Source: JAWKVD01 sp041398225
Lineage (GTDB): Bacteria; Pseudomonadota; Alphaproteobacteria; Caulobacterales; Hyphomonadaceae
Assembly: GCA_041398225.1 (NCBI GenBank)
Contig: JAWKVD010000003.1
Span: forward strand, 124,001 to 188,000
Direction: 5' to 3'
DNA length: 64,000 nucleotides
Below are positions 51,619-61,617 of this stretch, in pieces. Position numbers and translations under genes: made by a program. How positions within the stretch are numbered: the first letter of the stretch is position 1; each line of letters opens with the position of its first letter. The notes below the pieces were generated by a model. The model did not search any database. It was not told the DNA's origin and saw only the letters and a list, made by a program, of their open reading frames with translations.

Positions 51619-52767
51619 ATGCAAGCACGCAAGCTTCTTCTGATCACGGCGGGCCTCGCGGCCGTCGCCGGCTGCGGTCAGAAACCGGCCCCGGCGGCCG
51701 AAGCGCCCGTGGAATCGACCGTGACGCCGGATGCGAACAGTCCGTCCGTGAGCGTCTCGCAGATCCGCCAGATGAACCTGTCCGGCGACGTCGACGCGAC
51801 CGGCCGCCTCGTCGTGCGCGAGGAAGCCGCCGTGGGCGTGGAGCTGTCCGGTTTCCGCGTCGCCGAAGTCTACGCCGATGAAGGCGACTGGGTTGAGAAG
51901 GGCCAGCCGCTGGCGCGCCTCGACGGAACCTTGCTGCAGGCGCAGATCGCGCAGGCTGAAGCCACCATGGCGACCCAGAAAGCCACCGCCGACTTCAAGA
52001 AGAGCCAGTACGAGCGCGGCGCCGTGCTCGCCGAGGAGGGCGCTTTCTCCAAAGAGCAGCTCGAGCAGCGGCGCATGGACTACGAGATCGCCGACGCCAC
52101 CCTGCAGGCCGCGGCGGCCTCGCTGAACGAAATGCGCGTGCGGGAATCGCGTCTCACCATCCGGGCGCCGGTCGCCGGATCGGTGCTGCAGCGCTCGATC
52201 CGGCCGGGCGAGATCTCCAGCATCGCGACCGCCTCGCCCTATTTTCGCATCGCCCGGGACGGCCTTGTGGAGCTCGACGCCGAGGTGTCGGAAGAGCATT
52301 TGGCCGACCTGAAAGTGGGCGAGCCGGCCAAGGTCGGCCTCGCCACCGGCGAGACCTTCGACGGCAAGGTGCGTTTCATCAGCCCGCGCGTCGATGCGGC
52401 CACCAGTCTGGGTCGGGTTCGTATCGCCCTTCCTTATAATCCCTCGCTGCGCGCCGGCAGTTTCGCGGAGGCGCACATGGAAGGCGTCGCCAAGGATGCG
52501 ATCGCCGTCGCCGCCAGCGCGGTGCGCTATGAATCCGGCGGCGCCGCGGTCATGGTCGTGGACGCCTCCAACAAGGTGCGCCGCGTGCCGGTCAAGCTTG
52601 GCGCGCATGTCGGCGGTCTGATCGAGATTGTCGAAGGTCCGCCGGCCGGATCGCGCGTTCTGACGATCGGCACCGCCTATGTGCTGGACGGCGACACGGT
52701 GAACCCGGTCGCCGCAAAGGGAGAGCCGGACGGCGATCGACTGGTTTCGGAGACGGGTGACCGCTAA
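51619..52767 (+). CDS. RND efflux periplasmic adaptor (pump 2)
   Basis: A 382-residue membrane-fusion protein. The signal peptide ends in lipobox AVAGC (Cys19). The lipoyl halves (YADEGDWVEKGQPLARLDG and VAGSVLQRSIRPGE) flank an alpha-hairpin (about 95-170). A beta-barrel and a membrane-proximal domain complete the protein. The start at 51619 is preferred over 51574 because it places the signal peptide at the N-terminus and has AGGA upstream. The stop overlaps the permease start (TAATG), so the two are coupled. Confidence 0.92.
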   Translation: MQARKLLLITAGLAAVAGCGQKPAPAAEAPVESTVTPDANSPSVSVSQIRQMNLSGDVDATGRLVVREEAAVGVELSGFRVAEVYADEGDWVEKGQPLARLDGTLLQAQIAQAEATMATQKATADFKKSQYERGAVLAEEGAFSKEQLEQRRMDYEIADATLQAAAASLNEMRVRESRLTIRAPVAGSVLQRSIRPGEISSIATASPYFRIARDGLVELDAEVSEEHLADLKVGEPAKVGLATGETFDGKVRFISPRVDAATSLGRVRIALPYNPSLRAGSFAEAHMEGVAKDAIAVAASAVRYESGGAAVMVVDASNKVRRVPVKLGAHVGGLIEIVEGPPAGSRVLTIGTAYVLDGDTVNPVAAKGEPDGDRLVSETGDR

Positions 52768-55700
52768 TGAACCTGCGCGTTTCCAGCTGGGCGATCCGCA
52801 ATCCGATCCCCGTCTTCGTCGTCTTCGCTCTGATGACGATCGCGGGGATTTTCGCCTACGCGAGCCTGCCCATCAAACAATTCCCGAACATCGCCTTTCC
52901 GGCGGTGAACGTGACCGTGATCCAGGACGGCGCTGCGCCGACCGAGATGGAGAACCAGGTCACGCGGTTGGTCGAGAATGCGATCGCGAGCCTGCCGGAC
53001 ATCGAACAACTCGCGTCGGACGTCACCCTGGGCGTGTCGACCACGGTCGTTCAGTTCCGCATCGGCGCTGATCTGCAAAAGGCCAAGGACGACGTTCGAT
53101 CCCGGGTCGACCAGATCATCAACGATCTTCCGCAGGACATTCAGCCGCCGCGCATTGAGGCGCTGGACTTCACCGGCGGCACGCTGATGAGCTTCGCCGT
53201 CAGCAATCCCGACCTGTCGCCCACCGAACTCGCCTGGTTCATCGACGACACCATCGCGCGCCGCCTGCAGGCGGTGAAAGGCGTAGGGCAGGTGGGTCGT
53301 GTCGGCGGCGTCGACCGCGAGATAAACGTTGTTCTGGACCCCGTGCGCATGGCCTCGCTCGGCGTTACGGCGGCGCAGGTCAACAACGCGCTTCGCGCAA
53401 ACTACCGCAACTATGGCGGCGGGCGCGTGCAGGTCGGCGGCTCGGAGACCATTATCCGCGCCGAGGGCGAAACGGATTCCGTCGATAAGCTGCGCACGCT
53501 CAGCATCCCGCTGCCGAACGGAAGTTATATCGAGTTGCAGGACGTCGCCGAAGTCGGGGACGGTTCCGCCGAACAGCGCGGTTTCGCGCGTCTCAACGGC
53601 CGCCCGGTCGCCGGTTTCCGGGTCGTGAAGGTCGACAAGGCCAGCGAAGTCGACGTCGAAAACGGCGTCTATTCGGCGATCGCCGAGCTTGAGGCGGCCA
53701 ACCCCAATCTCAAGATCACCAAGATTTTCTCCATCACCGACGACACGCGCGCCAACTTCAAGGCGACCGAAGCGGTTCTGGTCGAAGGCATGTTCCTCGC
53801 GGCGTTTGTGGTGTTCCTGTTCCTCCGCGACTGGCGTTCCACCTTGATCGCGGCCGCCGCCATGCCTCTGTCGCTGATCCCGACCTTCTTCGTGATCGCG
53901 ATGCTGGGATTCTCGCTCAACGTCGTCACCCTGCTGGCGCTGACGCTGGTCATCGGCATCCTTGTCGACGATGCGATCGTGGAGATCGAGAATATCCAGA
54001 AGCGAACGCTGGCGGGCTATACGCCGTTCCGCGCCGCGGTCGAGGGCGCCGACGCCATCGGGCTTGCGGTTGTGGCTTGTACGGCGGCGATCGCCGTGGT
54101 GTTTCTGCCCACCTCCTTCATGGGCGGCATCCCCGGACAGTTCTTCATCGAGTTCGGCATCACGGTCGCCGTGTCGGTGATGTTCTCGCTGCTTGTCGCG
54201 CGCTTCGTGACGCCGCCGATGGCCGCGTACTTCCTCAAGCCCTCGAAACACGTTCACGAAGAGCGCGAGTTGCCGCGCTTCTACGAGGCGATTCTGAAAT
54301 GGTGCCTCCACCATCGCGGTCTCGCCTGGCTGCTGGCGTCGCTCACCGTCGTCGCCGGTCTGTTCATCGCCGGCCGTCTTCCGCAGGGCTTCATCCCGAC
54401 CGAGGATCCCGGCTACATTCAGTTCAACATCGACGGTCCGCCGGGCGCGACGCTCGCCGACATGGAGCGGGCGTCCGAGCAGCTCAATGACCTGCTCGTC
54501 AAGCAGCCGGAAGTGCAAGACGTCTTCATCTCGGTCGGCGGCACCAGCATCAACTCCGATATCGGATCGGGCTCCGCCACGCTTGTGATGGTCGATCATC
54601 ACAAGATGAGCACCGAAGATCTCAAGCAGTACATTCGCCCGCAGCTCAGGCAGATCGCGGACGTGCGCATCACCACGGCGTTCACCGGCGGCGGACCGAA
54701 CGGCACCGACGTCGACATCATCCTGTCCAGCGAGAACGCCGAGGAGCTGGAAAAGCAGCAGCTCAAACTGCTTCAGGAAATGCGCGCGATGCCGGAAGTG
54801 CTGAACCCGCGCCTCTATCCCTCGCCCTCGGGGCCGGAACTCATCATCCGCGCGCGCAAGGAAGAAGCCGCGCGCCTCAACGTCTCAACCGATGCGATCG
54901 CTCAGGTCGCTCGGATCGCGACGACGGGCGACATCGAGGCCAACACGCCGAAATTCTCCGAGGGCAAGCGCCGCCTGCCCATCCGCGTGCGTCTGCCGGA
55001 CACCATTCGCACGGACCTGGCCGAGCTTGCGCTTCTGCGTGTGCCGACCCGCGACGGGAAGACCACGACGCTCGGCGCTGTTGCGGATCTGTCCTATGAA
55101 CCTGGTCCGGGGCAGATCACCCGGCTGTCGCGTGAGCGCCGCGCGTCGGTTCAGGCCGACTTCGCCCCCGGCATCACCTCCGGCCAGGCGACGGCCGCGG
55201 TCAACAATTCGGACACCATCAAGAATCTGCCGCCAGATGTGAAGCGCGCCGCCATCGGCAACGAGCAGGCCGAAGCGGAGATGTTCTCGGGCATCGTTGT
55301 CGCGCTCATGGCCGGCGTCGCGCTGATCTACTCGGTGATGGTCCTGTTGTTCCGGTCGCTGTTCAAGCCGATCACCATCCTGTTCTCGCTGCCGCTGGCC
55401 TTCACCGGCGCGTTCATCGCGCTGATGATCACCAACACGGCGATCTCCATGCCGGTGATGATCGGCTGCGTGCTGTTGCTTGGCGTCGCGGCCAAGAACT
55501 CGATCCTGCTGGTCGAGTTCGCGATCGAGGCGCAGCAACGCGGCAAGAGCACCTACGATGCGCTGCTTGAAGCGTGTCGCGAGCGGGCTCGTCCGATCGT
55601 CATGACCACCGTCGCCATGTCGGCCGGCATGGTGCCGACCGCGATCGGTCTTGGCGAAGGCGCCGGTTTCCGTCAGCCGATGGCGATTGCGGTGATCGGC

Positions 55701-55856
55701 GGCCTGATCTCCTCGACCGCTCTGTCGCTGCTGCTCGTGCCGGTCTTCCACTCGCTCGTGGACTCGTTCGAGCGCTGGTTGAACCCGCACGCGGCCAAGC
55801 TGGTGACGCCCCTGTCGGAAGACGACCGGGCGCTGCTCAAGGGCGACAATATGTAG
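52767..55856 (+). CDS. RND efflux permease (pump 2)
   Basis: A 1029-residue AcrB-superfamily exporter. The relay residues are present as the Asp pair in IGILVDDAIVEIENI and the Lys in GVAAKNSILLVEFA. The N-terminus NPIPVFVVFALMTIAGIFAYASLPI is of the MdtB/MexK-like class. It differs clearly from pump 1 across the periplasmic domains, so the tandem arrangement is not a recent duplication. Like pump 1, it has no outer-membrane factor gene nearby. The substrate is unknown. Confidence 0.95.
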   Translation: MNLRVSSWAIRNPIPVFVVFALMTIAGIFAYASLPIKQFPNIAFPAVNVTVIQDGAAPTEMENQVTRLVENAIASLPDIEQLASDVTLGVSTTVVQFRIGADLQKAKDDVRSRVDQIINDLPQDIQPPRIEALDFTGGTLMSFAVSNPDLSPTELAWFIDDTIARRLQAVKGVGQVGRVGGVDREINVVLDPVRMASLGVTAAQVNNALRANYRNYGGGRVQVGGSETIIRAEGETDSVDKLRTLSIPLPNGSYIELQDVAEVGDGSAEQRGFARLNGRPVAGFRVVKVDKASEVDVENGVYSAIAELEAANPNLKITKIFSITDDTRANFKATEAVLVEGMFLAAFVVFLFLRDWRSTLIAAAAMPLSLIPTFFVIAMLGFSLNVVTLLALTLVIGILVDDAIVEIENIQKRTLAGYTPFRAAVEGADAIGLAVVACTAAIAVVFLPTSFMGGIPGQFFIEFGITVAVSVMFSLLVARFVTPPMAAYFLKPSKHVHEERELPRFYEAILKWCLHHRGLAWLLASLTVVAGLFIAGRLPQGFIPTEDPGYIQFNIDGPPGATLADMERASEQLNDLLVKQPEVQDVFISVGGTSINSDIGSGSATLVMVDHHKMSTEDLKQYIRPQLRQIADVRITTAFTGGGPNGTDVDIILSSENAEELEKQQLKLLQEMRAMPEVLNPRLYPSPSGPELIIRARKEEAARLNVSTDAIAQVARIATTGDIEANTPKFSEGKRRLPIRVRLPDTIRTDLAELALLRVPTRDGKTTTLGAVADLSYEPGPGQITRLSRERRASVQADFAPGITSGQATAAVNNSDTIKNLPPDVKRAAIGNEQAEAEMFSGIVVALMAGVALIYSVMVLLFRSLFKPITILFSLPLAFTGAFIALMITNTAISMPVMIGCVLLLGVAAKNSILLVEFAIEAQQRGKSTYDALLEACRERARPIVMTTVAMSAGMVPTAIGLGEGAGFRQPMAIAVIGGLISSTALSLLLVPVFHSLVDSFERWLNPHAAKLVTPLSEDDRALLKGDNM

Positions 55857-55904
55857 AAGGCGAGGGCGGGCCGGGAACGGCCTACCCCAACGTGACCCGA
55901 GACG

Positions 55905-56324
55905 TCAGATCGCCGCCGTTTCGGCCGCCGCCGCGTCGGTATCGGCCGTCTTGTCGCGCCCGTCCGCCCGGTTCGCCCATATCAGCGCGATGAACAGCCC
56001 TTTCATGCGCGGCAGGATCGCCAGCGTCAGTCCCACGAAGACCGACAGGATCAGGCCGAGCATGAACACCGACTGCACCTTGGCCGACGCGAACAGCAGG
56101 AACATCGGCGAAGCGATGTGTCCGACCAGCAGGATCGTCGCCCATGCCGGACCGTCGTCCGCCGAAATCGTGCTGAAGTCGGCGCTGCAATTGGGGCAGC
56201 GCTTCTGCGGTTTGAGATAGCCGGCGAGAATTCGCCCCTTCCCGCAGGACGGGCACTTCAGCGCAAGGCCGCGCCGAGCCGCTAACCACGGATCGCGCGT
56301 GCGTTCGGTTCGGATCTGTTCCAT
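55905..56324 (-). CDS. DUF983 zinc-ribbon membrane protein
   Basis: A 139-residue inner-membrane protein of the DUF983 family. An N-terminal zinc ribbon (CPSCGKG...CPNCSADF, about 24-50) precedes two membrane helices (about 58-80 and 85-105). An Ala/Asp-rich tail ends the protein. The function of DUF983 is not established; in many alphaproteobacteria it is encoded near respiratory or NUDIX genes, which is not the case here. Its gene converges with RND pump 2. Confidence 0.87.
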   Translation of the reverse strand: MEQIRTERTRDPWLAARRGLALKCPSCGKGRILAGYLKPQKRCPNCSADFSTISADDGPAWATILLVGHIASPMFLLFASAKVQSVFMLGLILSVFVGLTLAILPRMKGLFIALIWANRADGRDKTADTDAAAAETAAI

Positions 56325-56402
56325 GGCGTCACAATCCCATCTCTGTGGCGGGTGTCGATACGCCGCATCGCCGCATCCGGCGGGCGCCCCCGCCCCCCCG
56401 GC

Positions 56403-56759
56403 CTAGTCGGGCAGGAATTCCAGGCCGGCCACGCCCTCGCGCTGCCAGACCACGCGGGCCCATGCCCGGATGTTCTTGGACGGCTCCACCACCATGACCT
56501 TGGGCGGCAGCTCCAGGCGCTGGAAGAACTCCACGCGGGTTCCGCCCGCCGAAAGGTCCTTCAGCACCACTTGCAGCTTCTGCCCGCCCGGAAGAAGCAG
56601 GGAACCCTGCCGGAAGACCGGTTCACGCGGCGCGCGCTTTCCCTTGCGAATACGTGTGTCCACATATTCGACGTCTGTCGGTTCGGATTTGCCGCTGATC
56701 GCCTTCATGCGATCAGCCAACGCGTCTCCGCCCGGTTTGGCTGGGCGCTTCCTGAACAT
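56403..56759 (-). CDS. PilZ-like domain protein 1
   Basis: A 118-residue cytoplasmic protein with a PilZ-type beta-barrel. The motif pair for cyclic di-GMP is recognisable as R38-x3-R42 (RKGKR) and D68-x-S70-x2-G73 (DLSAGG), with the strand TRVEFF next to it. The spacing between the two motifs is close to the usual 20-30 residues. The closing strand is ARVVWQREGVAGLEF. It may sense c-di-GMP and act on motility or envelope functions, but the target is unknown. It is the downstream member of a tandem pair of equal length. Confidence 0.78.
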   Translation of the reverse strand: MFRKRPAKPGGDALADRMKAISGKSEPTDVEYVDTRIRKGKRAPREPVFRQGSLLLPGGQKLQVVLKDLSAGGTRVEFFQRLELPPKVMVVEPSKNIRAWARVVWQREGVAGLEFLPD

Positions 56760-56851
56760 GGTCCTCGCAGTCGAAGCCAGCCCTACATAGAGCGATTCAA
56801 CAATTAACGAAGTGCGAGGGTTTGGTTAGCCATAGGTTTTCTTGCGGGCGC

Positions 56852-57208
56852 CTAACGAGCGTACGTCAGGCCGGCGGACCCGTTTTCCTGCCAGGCGACA
56901 TACATCCGCGTATTGATCTGAAGCGACGGCTCGATCAGCGTCACCGTGTCGGGCAGGCGGACCTTGTTGAAGAACTCCACCCGCGCGCCGCGTTTCGAAA
57001 CGTTCTTGACCACGACAGGCACGGTTTCCTGAGCCGAGATGCGCAGTCGTCCCTGGCGGAATGTCGCCTTGCGGCCGCGCGTGGCGTTGCGGGCGTCCGT
57101 CACGACCTGCTCAAGCCCTTCCGGGGTGAAGCTGCCGCGAGCCGCCTTGTTCAGCCTGTCTGCGGTGACACGGGACTTCTTCCCGAAACCGTTCGCATTC
57201 ATGGTCAT
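56852..57208 (-). CDS. PilZ-like domain protein 2 (paralogue of the next gene)
   Basis: A 118-residue PilZ-like protein, same length and orientation as its neighbour. R40-x3-R44 (RNATR) and N69-x-S71-x2-G74 (NVSKRG) form the c-di-GMP motif pair, followed by ARVEFF. Both paralogues share F-R-Q-G, V-E-F-F, L-P, E-P-S, V-x-W-Q and A-G-L at the same spacing, but diverge elsewhere. The ATG at 57208 has GAGG 8 nt upstream; a second ATG at 57202 is possible. A 92-bp gap separates the two genes, so each may have its own promoter. Confidence 0.78.
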   Translation of the reverse strand: MTMNANGFGKKSRVTADRLNKAARGSFTPEGLEQVVTDARNATRGRKATFRQGRLRISAQETVPVVVKNVSKRGARVEFFNKVRLPDTVTLIEPSLQINTRMYVAWQENGSAGLTYAR

Positions 57209-57432
57209 GGTCTTCGCCTCAATTCGGTGCGGCGCCGTTTTGATACAGACAGGCGAGAACCGGTTCTCCAGTTCAACCTGTGCGGGCCGCGATTGAGAGA
57301 CAGGCAGCAAGAATCGCGCCGTGGACGAAACCCACTAGAGGAACAATGGAATTTGCGCGAACACCGGATGATTCCGCCATCCGCGTGACCTTCTCGACCA
57401 GGCGCCCCGCTGGGCGTCAGCCGGGTGGGGCG

Positions 57433-58002
57433 TCAGCCGGGCCTGAAGTCCGCGTCCAGCGTCTGGCCTTCGTCGAGCTGCACGCCGAACGTGTTCAGGA
57501 TCATCGAGACCTGCGTGTACTGCGCCGTGGTGAACACCACGTCCATGCACTGCCGGTCGCTGAAGTGCCTGCTCAGGTCGGCCCAAACCGGACCGGTGAT
57601 GAACTGGTCGCGATGCAGGTCGTCGCACGCGGTCAGCAGGGCCTTCTCAGCCGGCGTCCAGCCATCCGCCCCGGCGCCCAGCTTGATGCGTTCGATCTCC
57701 TCGCCCGACAGGCCGGATTGCAGGCCGATGCGATGGTGCTGGGTCCATTCATATCCCGACCGGCACAGCCATCCCGTGCGCAGGATCACGATCTCGCGGT
57801 CGCGCGGCGACAGAGAGTTGCGGTTCAGCACATAGCCGCCCCACCAGTTGAAGGCGCGGTAGGCGTCCGGAACGCGGATCAGCGTGCGGAAAATGTTCAG
57901 CACCCCACCCGTGCGTTCGGCGGCCTTGCCCAGCCTTTCCTTCTGTTCGTCGGTGAACTCATTGTCCTGCAACGGCGCGATGCGTGGGCGGGTAAGTCTC
58001 AT
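57433..58002 (-). CDS. carboxymuconolactone decarboxylase (AhpD-like) family protein
   Basis: A 189-residue all-helical protein of the CMD/AhpD fold. The helix carrying the redox CxxC in AhpD reads WLCRSGYEWTQHHRIG here: the first Cys and the downstream His are kept, but the second Cys is replaced by Tyr. Peroxidase-reductase activity through a disulfide is therefore unlikely, and a decarboxylase or lactonase-like role is possible. It is followed upstream on the same strand by the VOC lipoprotein gene, with a 14-bp gap, which suggests an operon. Confidence 0.85.
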   Translation of the reverse strand: MRLTRPRIAPLQDNEFTDEQKERLGKAAERTGGVLNIFRTLIRVPDAYRAFNWWGGYVLNRNSLSPRDREIVILRTGWLCRSGYEWTQHHRIGLQSGLSGEEIERIKLGAGADGWTPAEKALLTACDDLHRDQFITGPVWADLSRHFSDRQCMDVVFTTAQYTQVSMILNTFGVQLDEGQTLDADFRPG

Positions 58003-58016
58003 GGCGGTCTCCGCGT

Positions 58017-58541
58017 TTAGGGCGCTGGCTGTTTTAGCGGCAGGAGTTCAAGGACGTATCCGTCCGGGTCTTTGGCGAACCCGACCAGGGCGCCGCCGAC
58101 CGCTGCGGACGGTCGCGGTTCACGCGTCACCTCGAAACCGGCGGCCTTGATCTTCGCGGCGAGGGCGGCGGGGTCTCGCGTGCGCGTCACGATCTTGATC
58201 GGCAGGTCCTGGTAATCGCCGTGCGTGCCGTCGATCCAGTGCATCAGCACGATGTAGCTTTCCGCTTGCGGATACCCGACCACGATCTCGTTCATGTAGT
58301 CGAGATTGTAGGCGGCTATCTCCTGCATCCCCATCACGTCGACATAGAAATCGCGCGATCTCTGAAGATCGGACACGCCTATTCCAACGGCCGAGAGCAG
58401 GGGGTCCTTCCGGACCGGCGCCGCCGATGTCTCAGCGGCGGCTTCATCGGGCCCGGCGGCGTTGGGGACGCTCGCCGGCCCGTTGCAGGCCATGGCCAGA
58501 CACAGGCAGGCCGACACGGCCGCCGCAATTCGCGGATTCAT
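58017..58541 (-). CDS. VOC-family lipoprotein
   Basis: A 174-residue protein combining a lipoprotein signal (lipobox LAMAC, Cys19), an Ala/Glu-rich linker (20-45) and a glyoxalase/bleomycin-resistance (VOC) domain (about 48-170; VSDLQRSRDFYVDVMGMQE, KDPDGYVLELL). VOC enzymes are usually cytoplasmic, so the predicted export is unusual. The metal ligands are not clear: the first-strand His is absent, while the late Glu in YVLEL is kept. It is upstream of the CMD-like gene and divergent from the hydroxyacyl-CoA dehydrogenase. Confidence 0.82.
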   Translation of the reverse strand: MNPRIAAAVSACLCLAMACNGPASVPNAAGPDEAAAETSAAPVRKDPLLSAVGIGVSDLQRSRDFYVDVMGMQEIAAYNLDYMNEIVVGYPQAESYIVLMHWIDGTHGDYQDLPIKIVTRTRDPAALAAKIKAAGFEVTREPRPSAAVGGALVGFAKDPDGYVLELLPLKQPAP

Positions 58542-58739
58542 GATCTTCCCCTTGCGACGTTTCCCACGGCTTATTCCGGCCGTCTTGCGCGCACCTTAGC
58601 GGCGGCGATCCGCCTTCGCCAGCGCTCTCCGCGCCAGCGCGCCCGGTTGACGAGTTCCCTTCCGCGCGGCACGGAGAAGCCATCAAAACGCTCAATCACG
58701 CGGCCGAACCGCGCTTTCTGGAACACGCCGGGAAACCCC

Positions 58740-60062
<1,323 letters not shown>

Positions 60063-60072
60063 AGCGACGGAC

Positions 60073-60100
60073 GAGGGGCCGGGCTCAGACCTGGCCCCTC
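60073..60100. terminator. possible bidirectional stem-loop between convergent genes
   Basis: gaggggcc (60073-60080) pairs with ggcccctc (60093-60100). The minus-strand permease stop lies inside the loop. No T-tract is present on either side, so the role is uncertain. Confidence 0.35.
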
Positions 60101-61617
60101 AACGCCGGTTCGCGATGGAAAGCGCCGAACACGGCGGCGGTGACGATCACCGCGATCAGGGCCAGCCACGGCACGCCATAGACCAGAAGGCTGATCGTGC
60201 CGGTCCAACCGGCCGACACCACCATCTGCCCGATGCTGCCCACCTGCGTTTCCTTCGGCGCGCGCCGCATGATCGACTTGCGCACTAGCGGCGCTTGCCG
60301 CCACACCGCGATCATCGTCGTGGCCAGCGGCCCGACGCTCACGCCTAGCAACGCGAGCATTCCCGCCCCGGCGTCGCTTGCGATCACCAGCCCGACAGGT
60401 ATCGCGAACAGCGCCCAGACCGGGAGAACCGCGGCGGCGAGCTTCGCGCGTTCCACCCGGGCGCGCGCCACCGGCGCCGAGGCCACCAGGTCCGGCGCAT
60501 CCTCCGCGCATAGCGTGATCCAGATCAGCGACGACGCCAGCGAGGACGCGAAGAAGGTGAGGGTCGGAACCATCGCGCGCACCGAAATGCCGGTGAACCC
60601 GCCATCGCCCGCCGTCAGCAGGATGAGCGCGATCGGCACGAAGTAGACAAGCTGCAGGCCGATCTTGGACAGCAGCACCGGGTCGCGCGCCAGCAGGCGG
60701 AACTCCTTGCGCAACAGCGAACGCGAAATCCCGGATCGCATTGCGCGGATCGAGGCGTCGAGCCGCTTGGGTCCCTGCGACATTCCCTGGATGGCGGCGG
60801 CGTCGCGCACGAAGCGCCCCGAAAGCACGCGGACGCCGAGCGCGAAACATCCGGCGGCGACGACGATCCACAGCAGCAGCGACAGCGGATCGCCCAGCGC
60901 CGCGCGCGCGGGCAGGAACCATGGCGCATCCGGGTTGATCCTGAGGTGGACGAGCGATTGCAGGAAGGCCGGCGTATCGTCCGAATGTCGGTTGGAGAGG
61001 TTGAACGCCTGCGCCGCGATATAAAGACCGCCGCCCATCAGCGCGGCGGTGATCTGCGCCACGATGCGCGTCTGGCGCGGTCCGATCAGGCGCATCATCG
61101 CCGTCGCCAGGAGCAGTGCGATCCCGGTCGCCGCGAAGCCGAGCACCAGAAGCGCCGGCGCCACCGATAGCCAAGCGGGCGAACCGAAAATCGACATCAC
61201 CACCAGGGGCGGCGTGATCACGAACGCCCAGAATTGCAGCGGCGCCAGGGCGATGCCGACGGCGCGAACGATCAGGATCGTCCACGGTTGCAGCGGCGAC
61301 GCGAGCAGCAGGTCGAGATCGTTGCGCGTATAGATCGCCTCGACCGCGCCGTTGATCGTCTGGCTGATCAGGATGGCGCCGAGAAACACCAGAACGATCG
61401 ACAGCGCCAGCACGCTCTCTGGCGATATGTGCGGCGCGCCTGAAATCGCGGCGATCGGCCGGAAGATGGTCCAGGAGCCGAGGCCCCACATCGCCAGCAG
61501 GAAGCCCACGAGCAGGATTTGCGTGCGCGGGCCCATGCGGCCGGAACTGACCCGCCGCCAGCCGAGGCGGATCTCATGGCCCAGCAGCCACAGCGCGGTT
61601 CCCGGCCGCCCGATCAT
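60085..61617 (-). CDS. ABC-2 type exporter permease, large
   Basis: A 510-residue membrane protein with about twelve hydrophobic segments. This is the size of the large ABC-2/ABC exporter permeases rather than the six-helix half permeases. It is coupled to the upstream ATPase gene (ATGA overlap). Sequence landmarks such as TRNDLDLLLASPL and FRLLARDPVLLSKIG resemble uncharacterised bacterial ABC permeases of the putative polysaccharide/lipid or bacteriocin exporter group. The substrate is unknown. Confidence 0.85.
   Translation of the reverse strand: MIGRPGTALWLLGHEIRLGWRRVSSGRMGPRTQILLVGFLLAMWGLGSWTIFRPIAAISGAPHISPESVLALSIVLVFLGAILISQTINGAVEAIYTRNDLDLLLASPLQPWTILIVRAVGIALAPLQFWAFVITPPLVVMSIFGSPAWLSVAPALLVLGFAATGIALLLATAMMRLIGPRQTRIVAQITAALMGGGLYIAAQAFNLSNRHSDDTPAFLQSLVHLRINPDAPWFLPARAALGDPLSLLLWIVVAAGCFALGVRVLSGRFVRDAAAIQGMSQGPKRLDASIRAMRSGISRSLLRKEFRLLARDPVLLSKIGLQLVYFVPIALILLTAGDGGFTGISVRAMVPTLTFFASSLASSLIWITLCAEDAPDLVASAPVARARVERAKLAAAVLPVWALFAIPVGLVIASDAGAGMLALLGVSVGPLATTMIAVWRQAPLVRKSIMRRAPKETQVGSIGQMVVSAGWTGTISLLVYGVPWLALIAVIVTAAVFGAFHREPALRGQV

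Noticed and set aside
52764..54602. 612-residue minus-strand frame opposite RND pump 2
   Set aside because: Same reason: long open antisense frame over a clear permease gene.
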